From positions 57,218,539 to 57,282,538 of the forward strand of contig CM047431.1 of NCBI GenBank assembly GCA_026168455.1: a stretch of DNA of 64,000 nucleotides. Reading direction: 5' to 3'. Each line of letters opens with the position of its first letter. The first letter of the stretch is position 1. Shown here piece after piece: positions 24,176 through 35,945 of the stretch. The notes below the pieces were generated by a model, which worked only from the letters and a program-made list of their open reading frames with translations, was not told the origin of the DNA and ran no database searches. Origin of the DNA: Theocolax elegans (taxonomy: Eukaryota > Arthropoda > Insecta > Hymenoptera > Cerocephalidae). A program made the translations under genes and the position numbers.

Positions 24176-24566
24176 ATTAGTAGGAATTTGTCGATCTGAC
24201 GGAGGCGAAGGAAAAGAAAAAAAAACAGTTCTCAGAAATTTAAATGCCTGATTTGACAGTTGTACAATGTTTACGTTACACTACCTTTAGCGATATATAT
24301 ATAAATACACCGAGTTTTGCTTATGTTGACTGTTTATCTAACCGCTTGACGAATCGGTTATCCGATTATAAAAAAGGTATTTTTTTACATCTAAGTTTTT
24401 CAATATTGTTTGTGCGTTCTGTTAAATTTGTTATTTGTGTGTTATCAATAAAAAATAGCCTGAAGAGGTTGGCAGACCAAGCCAACGAAACGTCGCTTGG
24501 AAGAAAAACTTTTTGTGTTTTTTTTCTTTTCCTTCGCCTCCGTCAGATCGACAAATTCCTACTAAT
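24176..24566. mobile_element. 391 bp inverted-repeat element with hammerhead-like motif
   Basis: Terminal arms of about 45 bases are perfect complements (left ATTAGTAGGAATTTGTCGAT, continuing TCTGACGGAGGCGAAGG; right the reverse). The interior has a 120-codon frame with no known domain. At 24460-24500 it has CTGAAGA, a GTTGGC/GCCAAC hairpin, then GAAACGTC, which recalls a hammerhead ribozyme core or its decayed form. Such motifs are known in Penelope-like elements and related repeats. The class is uncertain. Confidence 0.7.
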
Positions 24567-26351
24567 TCTTTTGAATATTTCTTACACACTTCTCACATTC
24601 TTTTAAAAAAATTATCGTTTAAATAAGGCGCCTCTTTTTTTACCTAAATAATACTAGGTACAAATATTTATCGTAAAGTTTCTTTTTGTACAAAACGTAA
24701 AACCTCCGCTGCTTGGATATACAACTTTTGATTAAAAAAAAAATTAACGCACAGCCGGCTTAGGCTTACGTTTGACGGCTTACTCGACTAAAAAGGCACA
24801 ATTCGTTTTTCCGCACCCGATATGAAAAATTCGCACGAATCAATCGTTCATTTCAGCCGCCTTCGTATTATTTTTATTTTTTTTTCAATTCTTCAATGCG
24901 AATACTCTCTTTTTCTTTTTTGTTTTTCATTATTAAGGCATGACCCTAGTAATTAATCATTAATAAGAGAGATTTTCAAAACCTTATACTTTCTTTTATT
25001 TTAATAGGTGATTCAATTGGAAAGATAAATTTCAATTAAATCATCTATTAAACTTTAATTTTGCATAATCGAACGTTTTTATTTTATGGGATGATTTCAT
25101 CCAAGTGTAAAAAATTTGTCATCTTCGAACTTAACAATCATTTCTTATTTGTTCTCGGTAATTTTGTTAAAATCGTTCATTAAATAATTTATAGGTGTAT
25201 ATATAATATAAAACATTAGTTAAACTTGGATGATTTCTTTTCACATCTTTTTCGAATAAATTATCAACTACAAATTCACATTTTTGTAAAATAAAAGTAG
25301 TATAGCTTGTATTTAACGAATGATTTGACCCAACAAGTGCAGGTAAAATCATTCGTTAAGTAAAAAATTTTGTTCCTATAAAACGCCAACGTTTAAATTT
25401 CTTATAAATTTCACGTGTTATTATAAAAAACACTAGAGTCACATCTTAAAAAAAAATTCGATTGCGCTCTTCCACATTTTATCGCTCGGTACTTACATTT
25501 TTTCGTCTTTAAAATGCGTACGGTTTCTTTTATTATACAATGTCGACGATTTTTTTTTCGTCGATGACTCTTCCTGCATTTCCTCGCTTCATGAGTACTT
25601 TATTATCTTACTCGCGAAACGAGAAAAAAATTTTCCCATATGCATACTTATATACATGTATACATGTAATTTATGTATTTACATAGATTGATTTATACAT
25701 GTACATAGCATGCGTGTTATACATAACCTAGGTAATGTATGTATATATAATATACATAATTTCTATAACCTTATCGACTAATCTTTTTTCATGTTTTTTG
25801 TTCCTTGTATAATAATTTCTTTTTATATTTTCCCTATGCAAAATCTAGGGTCTATGGCAGACCTCGATAAGGCGATTAACTACGCAGGCTCTTTGTACAG
25901 TCGGTCGGAGAGATGATATAATATATAATTATTCATTAAAAAAGAGGCGAATCGTACCTATATGTCAAGTCTTTTCAAAATTGGGATTCAAAAGTAAAAA
26001 AAGAAAGCTTCATTTTCGCGCAACTTGGTCTTTTATATGTACAACACGAAGCCACACCCGATGAGTCTTAGAACCGTTAATGAATCCTACGTAAAAAAAA
26101 TTAAATGAAAAATCCCTTTTCATCATATTAAAAAAATACATAAAATGATTTATGTACACGAAAACGTTCATCAGGAGCTTCGTTTTTCTTTTAAAATAAT
26201 TAAAAAATAATGATAAAATTGTTAGACCGTATTTTTTTTCGACAAACTCCAGATGAGTTTGTGGAAGCGCTTGTTCTCCCCTCCTTCGTTCATTGCGGTG
26301 GGTGGGAGAGGAAAAAGTCGAATTAATACACGTGGAAGATGCGAATACTTT
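24567..26351. other. AT-rich stretch, probably including the Axin 3' UTR
   Basis: This lies just downstream of the Axin stop codon on the minus strand. Minus-strand AATAAA candidates fall at 25599-25604 and 25529-25534, which would give 3' UTRs of about 0.75 kb. No other gene was recognised. The true poly(A) site cannot be fixed from sequence alone. Confidence 0.4.
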
Positions 26352-29300
26352 TTACTCGAGTGCTTTGACTTGGGCCATAATTTTACCCTCCCATAAAGGC
26401 AAAACCTCCGAGTCGTCGGTTATTTCTTCCTGGATCACTTTCATATCCAAATCCTCGCATTCGGTTTTGAAGAAGTATCTACAAAAAAATATACACGTGT
26501 TATTGTGAACATTTTTTTATTAATTATCCCTTGAACTATAAAACATTTTTTCGATCTATAGCATTGTGGAAGTGACTTAGTACACACCTGTAGCTGCCTT
26601 TCTTGGGAAGCACATCCTTGAACTGTTTAAGGGTGACGTTGTAGCCAGGAATTTTGGTTCTGTAGGGCACCTTCTCATCGCAAAAGCTGAACACAACGGT
26701 AGTGAAATCACTGGAGGCTTCTTGTTTCGTTCTCCTGAGGGTCGACTGATTCGATTGCATGCACGACTGCATCGTCGGCATCATGTCATACTCCTGTTTA
26801 CCACTGCCGCCTGGATATCGTTGTCTGTTGCGATTCTGTTCGTATTCCAACCTCCTCTTCGCTTCTTCGAGTTGCGTTGCCTGTATAATGGTAAATAATT
26901 TTTTAATTTTCTCATTACAATCAATATACTTAGAAGAAAAAAAAAACAATTTTTTCAACAGATAATTTTATAATTCAAATAGATCAGAAGCTTACGGTAT
27001 GTGGTTGCGGAAGAAGTGGCATTCCAGGGTCACCAACAAACGGTTGCTGGGGTAAATTACTGAGCTTCTTGCGATGTAGCTTAGCACTAAGCATGGGCTC
27101 GGGTTTACCACTGCTCGCTGCACCATCGGTCTCCTTGAGCCAATTGAGTAGCCGACTATCTTTAACCGCCGGTGGCGCGTCGCTTACCACCGAAACTCCA
27201 CTGTCTGTCAACTCCGTCATCGACTTTTTCGTAACCGAAGAGCGCGTTGCGTCGAGCCTCCGGTATCTCTGCTCTTGACCTGTATTCAAAGTGAATGATA
27301 TTATTATTAGAAAATTGTCATACAAATCGACTTTTATTTGGGCCAAAACCATACCCGTCCTCGAAAGTCGTTTAAAATAAAAAGTTTAAAAGCAATACCT
27401 TGTAGATAGAGGTCCTGCTTATGAAGCGAACCGGCGTAGTCGGACGGAACGGATTTGCTCTTAGGTAAATGCGATCCCAAAGAACTCATACTGCCAGCCC
27501 CGTGAAGTTCCCCGGCCTCGGGGAAATCGTGAACATTTCCGCTGTCTCCAGAAAAGGTTGAAAATACGTCTTTTTCTTTGCGGACGGTACGATACGTTGC
27601 GGGTTGCTGGAATTGCTGAGGTCGCCGAGATTTGTCGGGTGATCGAGGTCGAGGTGAAGCGAGTTTCGGTGACCTCGACGGTGTCAAATCTGACCACACT
27701 CGCGACACGTGCTGATCGAGGATGGCCTGGTCGCTGTCCTCCTCAACCTGCAGTTTCTCCCGCAAAGCGTCAGCGAGAGTCCGCGACTGCTGATGCTGAT
27801 GCTGCTGATGCTGCTGTTGATGTTGCTCTTGCTGCTGTGGAATTTCGCAGAATCCGTCGCTGAAACAATAAAATAAGAGACTATTTTGATTCTGGTTCGG
27901 AAGTTCTTTGTCTCATTGTCTGGTGGTTGGACATTAGAAAATTTACCTATGACTCGTCGACATGTCAACTTCCTTAAGTTTGCGCTCGAGCTTCTCTTCG
28001 TTTTCACGATCACGCTTGACTCGTTCGAGTTTCTCGATTAACTGACGAGCAAACGATTCGGGCTTCATCGGCTGCGTTTGTTCGCGCGACACTCGTTGTG
28101 TACGTGGTATTATGGCCTCGTGTCCCGCGGGATCGCGGTTTATCATTGCTGATTTTTTGATCGCCTGGTACTGCCTTATGTATTGCTTTCTCGTGTTGCG
28201 TTTAGCCATCGACACACCATCCCTATAAAATATTTATTAATAATTGAAATAATCAAATTGTGAAATTGATTTCCACGCAGCATGAAAGCTCGCAGTAAGA
28301 TTCGTTGTATAAAAAATAACACAAGAGAGAGCTTCCTAGATTTGATGCTGCATGGGTTCATCCTTTATTCTAGTACATCCGTGAGAATGAGTGATGTACG
28401 TTAAATTTATAATTATTTATTACCATTCATTTTTTATCAACTTTTCACCAATAGATTTAATTGAGAAGAGTTTTTACACCATCATTACAATTGTCAAACG
28501 ATTTTTTAACGAACTAATAAAAATTTAATAAACTATGCAATATACTACGTGGCACTACTCAATTATCACGTACACATATCTAGCCATATCTAGCACATTG
28601 ACATTTAAATATAAAAAAATACACAATTACAACATGTACCACAAAAAGTAATAAAAATAATAACAGTAAATATGGGTAAAAAGTAAAGTGAAAGATAATG
28701 AGAAAAAAAATAAGAAACTTACATAGACGCGTCGGTGAGCGAGAGATTGTCGGACTCTGTCCGTGCATCGCTGCTTAAGCTTTGTAGTTCCGAATCCTGC
28801 CTTGATACGGGATTATACGAGGAGTATTGTGCGCGTGGTCTCGACACCGACGCGTGATAAGGACTAGCTCCGGGTTGCAGGTATAGGCTATGGTTTTTAT
28901 TTTTCATTCACACACAAGCAGGGAGGAGCAACCAAATAAAACAAACAAGAAAGAAAAAAACAAATTAAAATTACAACGATGTGACATCTAGAGTGCATGT
29001 TTTTGTTATCGTTAAGGTACCTGACAGTTTATACATTCGATGATGGACTAAGTGATACTTAATTTAACAATTATTTCACAATTTCAAAAGGAGATGCGAA
29101 TGATAAATTGAAATACCTTAACGATAGACAAAGGTAATGAAAGGAAGTATACTGTGATTACGATAACGAATGCAAAACAGATAGAATGTTGTGTTGCACT
29201 CGTGGTTGAACAAAAAGCAACGAATTTGAACTTACCCAGCGAAGGCCTCAGGTTTTGGCCTGACGTCGAGGGCCCTAAGCTGCTGCGTGGCCATGAGCAT

Positions 29301-31174
29301 GTCTTTGGTCAGTCTCATCTCCCCCTTATTGAATTCATTCGTTGTCGCTTGCGTCGTCGTCGTCGTCGTCGTTACCGTTGTCGTTGCCGTCGTCGTCGAT
29401 TGATGTTGCGTTGGCGCTGGTTCTAGCGACGACGTGAATTCACCTGCGAAAAAATAGACGATAATAAGCATTTCAACTATGATTTTATGATTGCGTTAAC
29501 ATTTGCTTAATAATTAAAAACAGTGAAATGTACTTACTGTCCTCATGCAAGGTAGGCAAGAGGTTTGATGCACACGAAACCGAGGGTTCGTCAGGAGAAT
29601 CGTTACTTTCCTCCGGGACATTCGTTTCCTCGTTAGCACGTGCAGCTCCCATTTCTGCGCATTGACAGTACCTTACGTATTGAAGGTAGACGTCAGAACG
29701 CAAAAAATTTGGATAGGTCGTCTCTTCGATAAGCCGTTCAACCTCCTGTTGGGCCAGGTCGAACATACGCTTATCGGCGAGACCCTCGCGAAATCTTCGG
29801 GTCATCTCTTTCCGTACCTCATCTGGCAACGCTAGCTGCGGCCTTTGGAAGAACCTGCAATTGAAGAATAATGATAAATTATCTTCTCCATCTCTCTTTT
29901 TTCTTTCTATGCAGAAAATTTTCAACTTGATACAAGCAATAGTTATTATGGTTATTGAAAAAAAGTTAATAAAAAACTAGTATTACCTTCTGATGAGGAC
30001 CTTGATGATGGCAGTGAGCTTATTGGGATCACGCTCCTCCTTGAGACCTTCGCAGGCAAACCAAAAGGATAGAGCGTAAATGTGTCCCTCTTGCTGGAGG
30101 TAATGTTCGAATAGCTCGAGGCCCTTAGGATCCTGGAGCAGGGCATGGAGGCTCCTTGTCCATTGCAAACATGCCAGTGGCGACATCGAATCGCTCCTCT
30201 CCTCCATGATGGCGCTGTTACAGCGACCCTCCGGCTCAAAGCCCAAAGGTGCACAAGTGGCATCGCAAAACAACCGCCTACGTTGGGAATCTGGACTTGA
30301 TGTCTGACACCTGCCTATGTGACCACCCCTTTCCTCACCTAGAAAATCCAGAAACAATTTTAGTCACTTCAAATATTTTATCTTTTATGTTACTATTGCG
30401 CTAACAATAATGTAAATTATTTATGTTACATAACTATTATTAAAGTATATGGTACCAAACAATAGAAATATAAAAATATGAATTATGGTAATACTGTAAC
30501 CATTATTTATTTATTTATTTTTTTATTTATTTACCAGAAAATATATAATTTCATAGAAGTTAAAAACATTTCACGCAATTCCTATAGAGATAAACACTGT
30601 TACCTGTTGGTGAGTCCGGTACATAAAACTTAATTCTAGCTTAAAACTATTTTAGCTATGAATTTAAATAAGTAATAACGGTATCTGTCTGATTCTGCAT
30701 TTGTTCATATCATTTGTAAATTTATATATTTAATCAACACTATAGTAAAAGATTAAAACAATATCTTTTGTATCAATTTCAATCAAATACTTGAATGCAT
30801 CAAGACTGTTTACTTGAACCTAACCTCAATATTATATGACTAATGACAAAAAAATGCAATAGAAAAGTTGAAAAATTGTTGGTCTAAATAAATGTAATGA
30901 TTCAAGTTAAAAGTTATTCATAATTTATTTAATAAGTATAGTGCTCCTGCTTGATGCACTTAAGTAAAAAGTTAAGTTAATTATTTTTAACACACAAAAA
31001 ATAAAGTATTATATATTTGCAGTGTTCATGATGATCCCAACATAATTTTTAGTTATGCATTTTTCTGTTTGTAGTCATTAAATGGATAAAATAATGTAAA
31101 AAAGTACCAGGAACAGGGGGCCTGGGAGAATTCTCGTTGAAGCAGCGTATTTCGGATGGTTGAGGTACACTCAT
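26352..31174 (-). CDS. Axin: Axin, scaffold of the beta-catenin destruction complex
   Basis: Axin holds APC, GSK3, CK1 and beta-catenin (armadillo) together so that beta-catenin is phosphorylated and degraded; it is the limiting negative regulator of Wnt signalling. Ten coding exons on the minus strand: 31174-31108, 30338-29987, 29854-29538, 29443-29236, 28887-28723, 28222-27947, 27859-27399, 27279-26996, 26880-26588, 26478-26352. All have GT/AG borders and consistent phases, for 849 codons plus stop, close to vertebrate Axin. Visible parts: tankyrase-binding RPPVPGEE (18-25); RGS domain (about 78-202, with FWFACEGL and [15 protein letters not shown]); Thr-rich run (about 255-275); [20 protein letters not shown] (about 350-370); GSK3-binding helix [20 protein letters not shown] (about 425-444); Gln/His run (469-486); beta-catenin-binding helix [12 protein letters not shown] (506-517); DIX domain (769-846) for head-to-tail polymerisation. 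No break or missing motif was seen. Confidence 0.97.
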
Positions 31175-31263
31175 TCTATCTTTCGCGACAAACGCGTACT
31201 ACTTTCCTTTCTATGCTTAATATCGATACACAGTACCACTTATTGGACATGGCTAGTCTGAAC
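31175..31263 (-). other. Axin: Axin 5' UTR portion of the first coding exon
   Basis: A good acceptor (TTTGTTTGTTCCAG, minus strand) at 31264 precedes 89 bases of 5' UTR. At least one noncoding exon and the promoter must therefore lie further right (above 31264). That exon was not identified. Confidence 0.7.
31176..31250 (-). promoter_or_regulatory. Upstream ORF in the Axin 5' UTR
   Basis: A 24-codon frame (starts MSNKWYCV, ends VCRER-stop) begins at the first ATG of this exon. It terminates one base before the Axin ATG at 31174. Such a position would be expected to lower initiation at the main ATG or require reinitiation. The frame is visible; the regulatory effect is inferred. Confidence 0.55.
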
Positions 31264-32084
31264 CTGGAACAAACAAATAAAAAAACATTATTTTAAGCAA
31301 AATATTTATTGTATTGTAAATTCATAATATGTATAAGTTCCTTTGGGGATTATAGAGAAAGAAGATACTTTATATTTACTCTTATATTAGCGGAATAATA
31401 TTATATCTTTGTAAACAACGGGAAATGTAAAAAGATGTTATAATCTGTACAAGGAAATAAATAAATATAATAATATTTATTGTATAAAATTAAGAAGTAA
31501 GATCCTCAAATGAGTTTGTATTATCTACAAAATGAATATTAAAATTAATATTATTTCTAAAAAAATGTATTTTATTTACTCATTAGGGAAAGCAATTAAG
31601 TATATTATAAAGTTTTATTTTGTAAAATAGAGGAAGGAAATAATTGACAAAAGGTTAACCAACTTTATAGTGTTGTCAATACAAATAGAAATAAATACAT
31701 TTTTGTTTCATTCATTCAATCTTATTTTATTTAGTTCAAAGTCTCATTACCATTATTTAATAAAAAAATATTTATATTGTTTAAAGCTATAAAAGTAAAT
31801 AATTTTTTTTATGTTTCCATAAAAATTTATTAAACTATTTACTACAATATTTTTACTATTTTCTAAATAAATAAATTATACATATTCATCATATTTTCAT
31901 TATCTTCTTTACTTTTTAAAGGTTTAATTATACTAAATTATACTCATATAAATATAAATGTGTAATATATAAAAATTCAATGTTCCATAGAACAATAAAA
32001 AAATCAGTAAAAAACAAATCAATTCTGCCTATTTTAAATTTATTCGTCTACAAAAGTCGAAATAATTATCCCAGTGAACTCTAA

Positions 32085-32345
32085 CAATGAAAGTTCTGGG
32101 CAATGGATCGATAGAGCTTAACTTCACCATGACTCATGTACCAATTATGGACGCCAGAGAGTCCATTTTTCTCACTGGCGTTGCGAAGGAGAAGAGAAAA
32201 AGGAGGGGCTGAAACCAACTGGAAGCTGCGCATTGCAGCTTCCTGGGTTCCTTATTCTCATCCCTAAGGTTCTGCTCCAGTGGCATTGCGCAGCGGCTTT
32301 TGTGGTCTGTGATATTGATCGGAGGCAAGATTCAAGAAGCGAATG
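32085..32345. other. Small GC-rich island with perfect hairpin
   Basis: About 260 bases of balanced composition inside strongly AT-rich flanks. At 32221-32243 GGAAGCTGC and GCAGCTTCC form a perfect 9 bp stem with a 5-base loop. The minus strand has a 64-codon frame (32328-32134) with no recognisable domain. It could be a noncoding exon, a structured RNA or an old repeat. Confidence 0.35.
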
Positions 32346-33174
32346 CTCCTTCTAGTCAAAAAATAAACCCTCAATAAATTGATGGGTAAACTCTAATATC
32401 AAAGGATCATATTAATTTTTTTTTGTTAAGCTAGTATAAAAAAAATAGGGAATGGTATCCTATACCTTTAAAAAATCCCTATTGTCTCTTTTCAATGTAG
32501 GCTATTGTTATTGAAGGTTCTATAGAAATATGATTTCATAACTTGCATACAAAAGCTACAGTCAATACTTTTCAAATAAAATGTTTAAAGAAAAGAATTA
32601 AAAAGTGATCACAAGAAATATATAAAAAAATATGAAAATTAATTATTTTTTGCATTTAAAATCTAAACAATAAACATAGACTATAAGATAGGCTACTCAA
32701 ATTAGATTAGTTTAAAACCATTTAGTATACTAAAAAAAGTTTTAAGGTAGCAAGAAAAACATTATTACAATCTGTGTTTAAATTAAAATACTAATTAAAT
32801 AGTAAAGAGAACTTGTTCAAGCACTTGTGTTTTGAAATTCGATCCAAGCAATGAAAATTGTAACCGAGTGTGGTATGAGGGGAAAAAAAATTCAGGAAAA
32901 ACTAAAGCATGCAAGGAAGATAAAAAAAAAGGAAATAAAAAAGAGCGCAGTATATGAAAGGCTGTCATAATGAATCATCTCGGTAGAGCGCATTCATACC
33001 TGAACTAAAGAGCCTAGTGTACATACCATTTTGAAGCAGAGCCCCGTAGGGCAAAAATATATAATTCTTCTTTTTAAACCTCTTTCCCAATAAAATCTCT
33101 TGTTACAAGAACTATCGAGAATTTAATACAAGGACAATAAAAATTGATAAGTTTTGTTCTATACGATACTGACT

Positions 33175-33395
33175 AGACTGCGACTACAAGCGAACTGAAC
33201 AGTGGCTTGCGTCCTGGCCAGGACTGATGCCAGATAGACCCACACAGACACATTGGGGTGGTAGCATTTGTAGGAGGGGTCGATATACCCAGGACTCGAA
33301 CCACTACTGGAGATTTCTACGCTGGTTGGCCAGCGTCAAGAGACTATAGATTGCCGGTGTATTCAAGCTGCCTTAACATTGGTGCATTTTCAGTA
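33175..33395 (-). other. Small GC-rich island with B-box-like motif (possible SINE fragment)
   Basis: Another balanced-composition island. On the minus strand it has the hairpin ACGCTGG..CCAGCGT and, about 30 bases on, GTGGTTCGAGTCC, which matches the pol III B box of tRNA genes. There is no complete cloverleaf, so a tRNA-derived SINE fragment is the best guess. Confidence 0.35.
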
Positions 33396-34390
33396 CCACA
33401 ACCAATGGAAAATTAATGTTGCTGCAGTAAAATTTTTGTCCTTAGTATATATCAACCATGGTACTATTCCTCTTGAGCTTTGGTTATTGATCGATTCTAA
33501 CAAAAAAGAAGGAGACCATAAAAATTCTCAACGATGCAGAACTAATCCATACTTATGACAGCATCAAAATATATCCTATTCTTTCGAGTACAACATTCTA
33601 AAAAAGATAGATGCTATCCAGTTATTTGTGGCTATAAAAAACTTGCATCTTGTACCTACCAGTGTCAAAATATAAATTAGCATAAATATGTATCAATGAC
33701 AAAAGAAGAAAACATAAAACAATTATCTATTGTTTACAAAAGTATAAAAGAATATTGTAAACAATTGACTAAATAATTCAAATTCCAATGAGACCTAAGC
33801 CAAACTGTCAGATACATAATAAATATATAGATTCAATATATAAACAATTGAGAGTGAATACCTGAGAGAAGAGTTAACCTCAAAAATATGTATATAATGA
33901 TCAAAAGTCATTCACGTGGTTAATCGATTCAAAGGAAACAATCGAAGGAAAAGGAGAAAGGGTATATAAATTTAAGGATTGACTAACGATAACAGTCATT
34001 ACTCGATCAAGCGTAAAAAAGAGAAAAAAAAAGAAAAGGAAGAAGTAAAATTAAACGGGGAAAACAAAGAGGTATAAGGACGGAAACGCGTACGCGGACA
34101 CGAAAGATGAAACTTTGAAGTTGGCCGCGTACAAAGATACCCAGGAGAAAGGAACACAAACAATAAAACCCGGAACGTTCACGATAAGTACGTAAAATTT
34201 TCAATAAACGAATTTTTAATCGATTAATTTAAAAGTAAAAAGAAAAATTAATTATACCTAATATATTTTATTTTACAGTTGAAATTCCGTAACTTTTTAC
34301 AAAGATGTGAGACAACCCTTAACTTTGTTAACAACAATGAAAAAACAAAAAAAAAATGTAGTTTACTAAGATTTATCAAATTCACTTATA

Positions 34391-34601
34391 AGGAACTTAT
34401 AATTTTCAAGATCATAGTTGAATCCAGTTAGTGTAAGCTCCGAACATTTTAAAAATACACGCCACAAACTATGTATATAGGTATATAGTTATTTAAGCAA
34501 CCCTGTGAACTATCGAGGATTCAACAAAAAAATAATATTTCATGTATATTCTTATACAATAAAGATGACAAAGGATAACAATATCTATACAAATGAACAT
34601 A
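34391..34601 (+). repeat. 211 bp direct repeat, copy 1
   Basis: Starts AGGAACTTATAA and ends AAATGAACATA. It recurs at 34943-35153 with the same length and, by eye, one difference (ATTTTC versus ATCTTC). Confidence 0.95.
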
Positions 34602-34679
34602 CAAAGCGGGGCTCACAAAGCTAATTTTCCGATTTTTTGTGTGTCGGCATAAGTACCGATTCATCAATTTACATTATAT

Positions 34680-34812
34680 ATTGTTTTATTTCAACCATAT
34701 ACATATACACACATATATACATATGTACATACATACATATATTTGTGTGTGTGTGCGTGTGTATATACACACATATATACATATGGGTCGTGTATACATA
34801 TATAGGCATACA
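34680..34812. repeat. TA/TG/CA-rich simple repeat
   Basis: Interspersed ATACATA and GTGTGT units between the two 211 bp repeats. Open frames across it on both strands are repeat translations. Confidence 0.9.
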
Positions 34813-34942
34813 ATTTGAATTTGGCGCCCTCGCCGCGTTAAAGTTGTCGGCACTGCTGGCGCAATGACACCTTCTCTTCTCAATTGGAACCGTCGTAATA
34901 CGCTTCTGGCGCAATGTCATTCTGGCGCGTTGACATGGACCT

Positions 34943-35153
34943 AGGAACTTATAATCTTCAAGATCATAGTTGAATCCAGTTAGTGTAAGCTCCGAACATT
35001 TTAAAAATACACGCCACAAACTATGTATATAGGTATATAGTTATTTAAGCAACCCTGTGAACTATCGAGGATTCAACAAAAAAATAATATTTCATGTATA
35101 TTCTTATACAATAAAGATGACAAAGGATAACAATATCTATACAAATGAACATA
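34943..35153 (+). repeat. 211 bp direct repeat, copy 2
   Basis: Second copy of 34391-34601, offset 552 bases. It is immediately followed by a TA run and then the unique sequence leading to the mosaic repeat region. Confidence 0.95.
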
Positions 35154-35479
35154 TATATATATAAAAGCAAAATAAAAAATTTACGCTCTATCTTCGGATA
35201 TTCGCGAAATTTCGATGAAAATAATAATTTCCGGTGGATGAGCAGAGCACACGTAAAACGGTCGTGGAATCCTCGTAAAAATCGGAACCAGATTTTCTAC
35301 ATTCGAAACCGACGGCCAGTGAGAGAATAAAAACGGTACAAAGAGGTATTCGCGCGCGCGGTAAACCCGTCGACCGGGAAGTAAAAAAAAAATGAAAGAA
35401 GAAAAAAATGGAAGGATAAGGAATAAGGGAAGAAAAACGCTCGAGCGACTCCACGAGTCGAGAGATGAGAAGGGATATC

Positions 35480-35914
35480 GAAAAATATTTTTCGGTTCGC
35501 GCGATCTTGGATATTCGATTCAGGGGTGGCGATGCGAAATTCCCTGAATAATATCGAATTCCGGGTTTATACCCATATTGGTAAACATATAGGTATATAA
35601 CTGGATGCTCCGACCGAAAATAAAAGAAACGTGAGGACAAATTTTTAAGGATTACCGTCGCACATAGGTACGCGAAAATTTCGGTGAAAATCCAAATGTT
35701 CAACCGACTAAACGTTTTAAAACGTATAAGTATATATATAAGATCAACGACGAATAAAAATGATGTTTGAATTTCATAGAAGGATAATTATTTTCGTTGG
35801 TTCCTAAATACGAGCGAGGAGGTACCTATATACCTGCGTGTCGCGAGCCGGATGAGATAAGCCGTAAAATATGAAAAAGGTTCGGAGCGTGGGCCGCGGG
35901 TCGATAAGTGCGCG

Positions 35915-35945
<31 letters not shown>

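Larger units (their letters stand above)
31264..34390. other. AT-rich stretch upstream of Axin coding exon 1
   Basis: Mostly AT-rich and probably the first Axin intron (5' UTR intron). Apart from the two GC-rich islands listed separately nothing was recognised. Confidence 0.45.
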
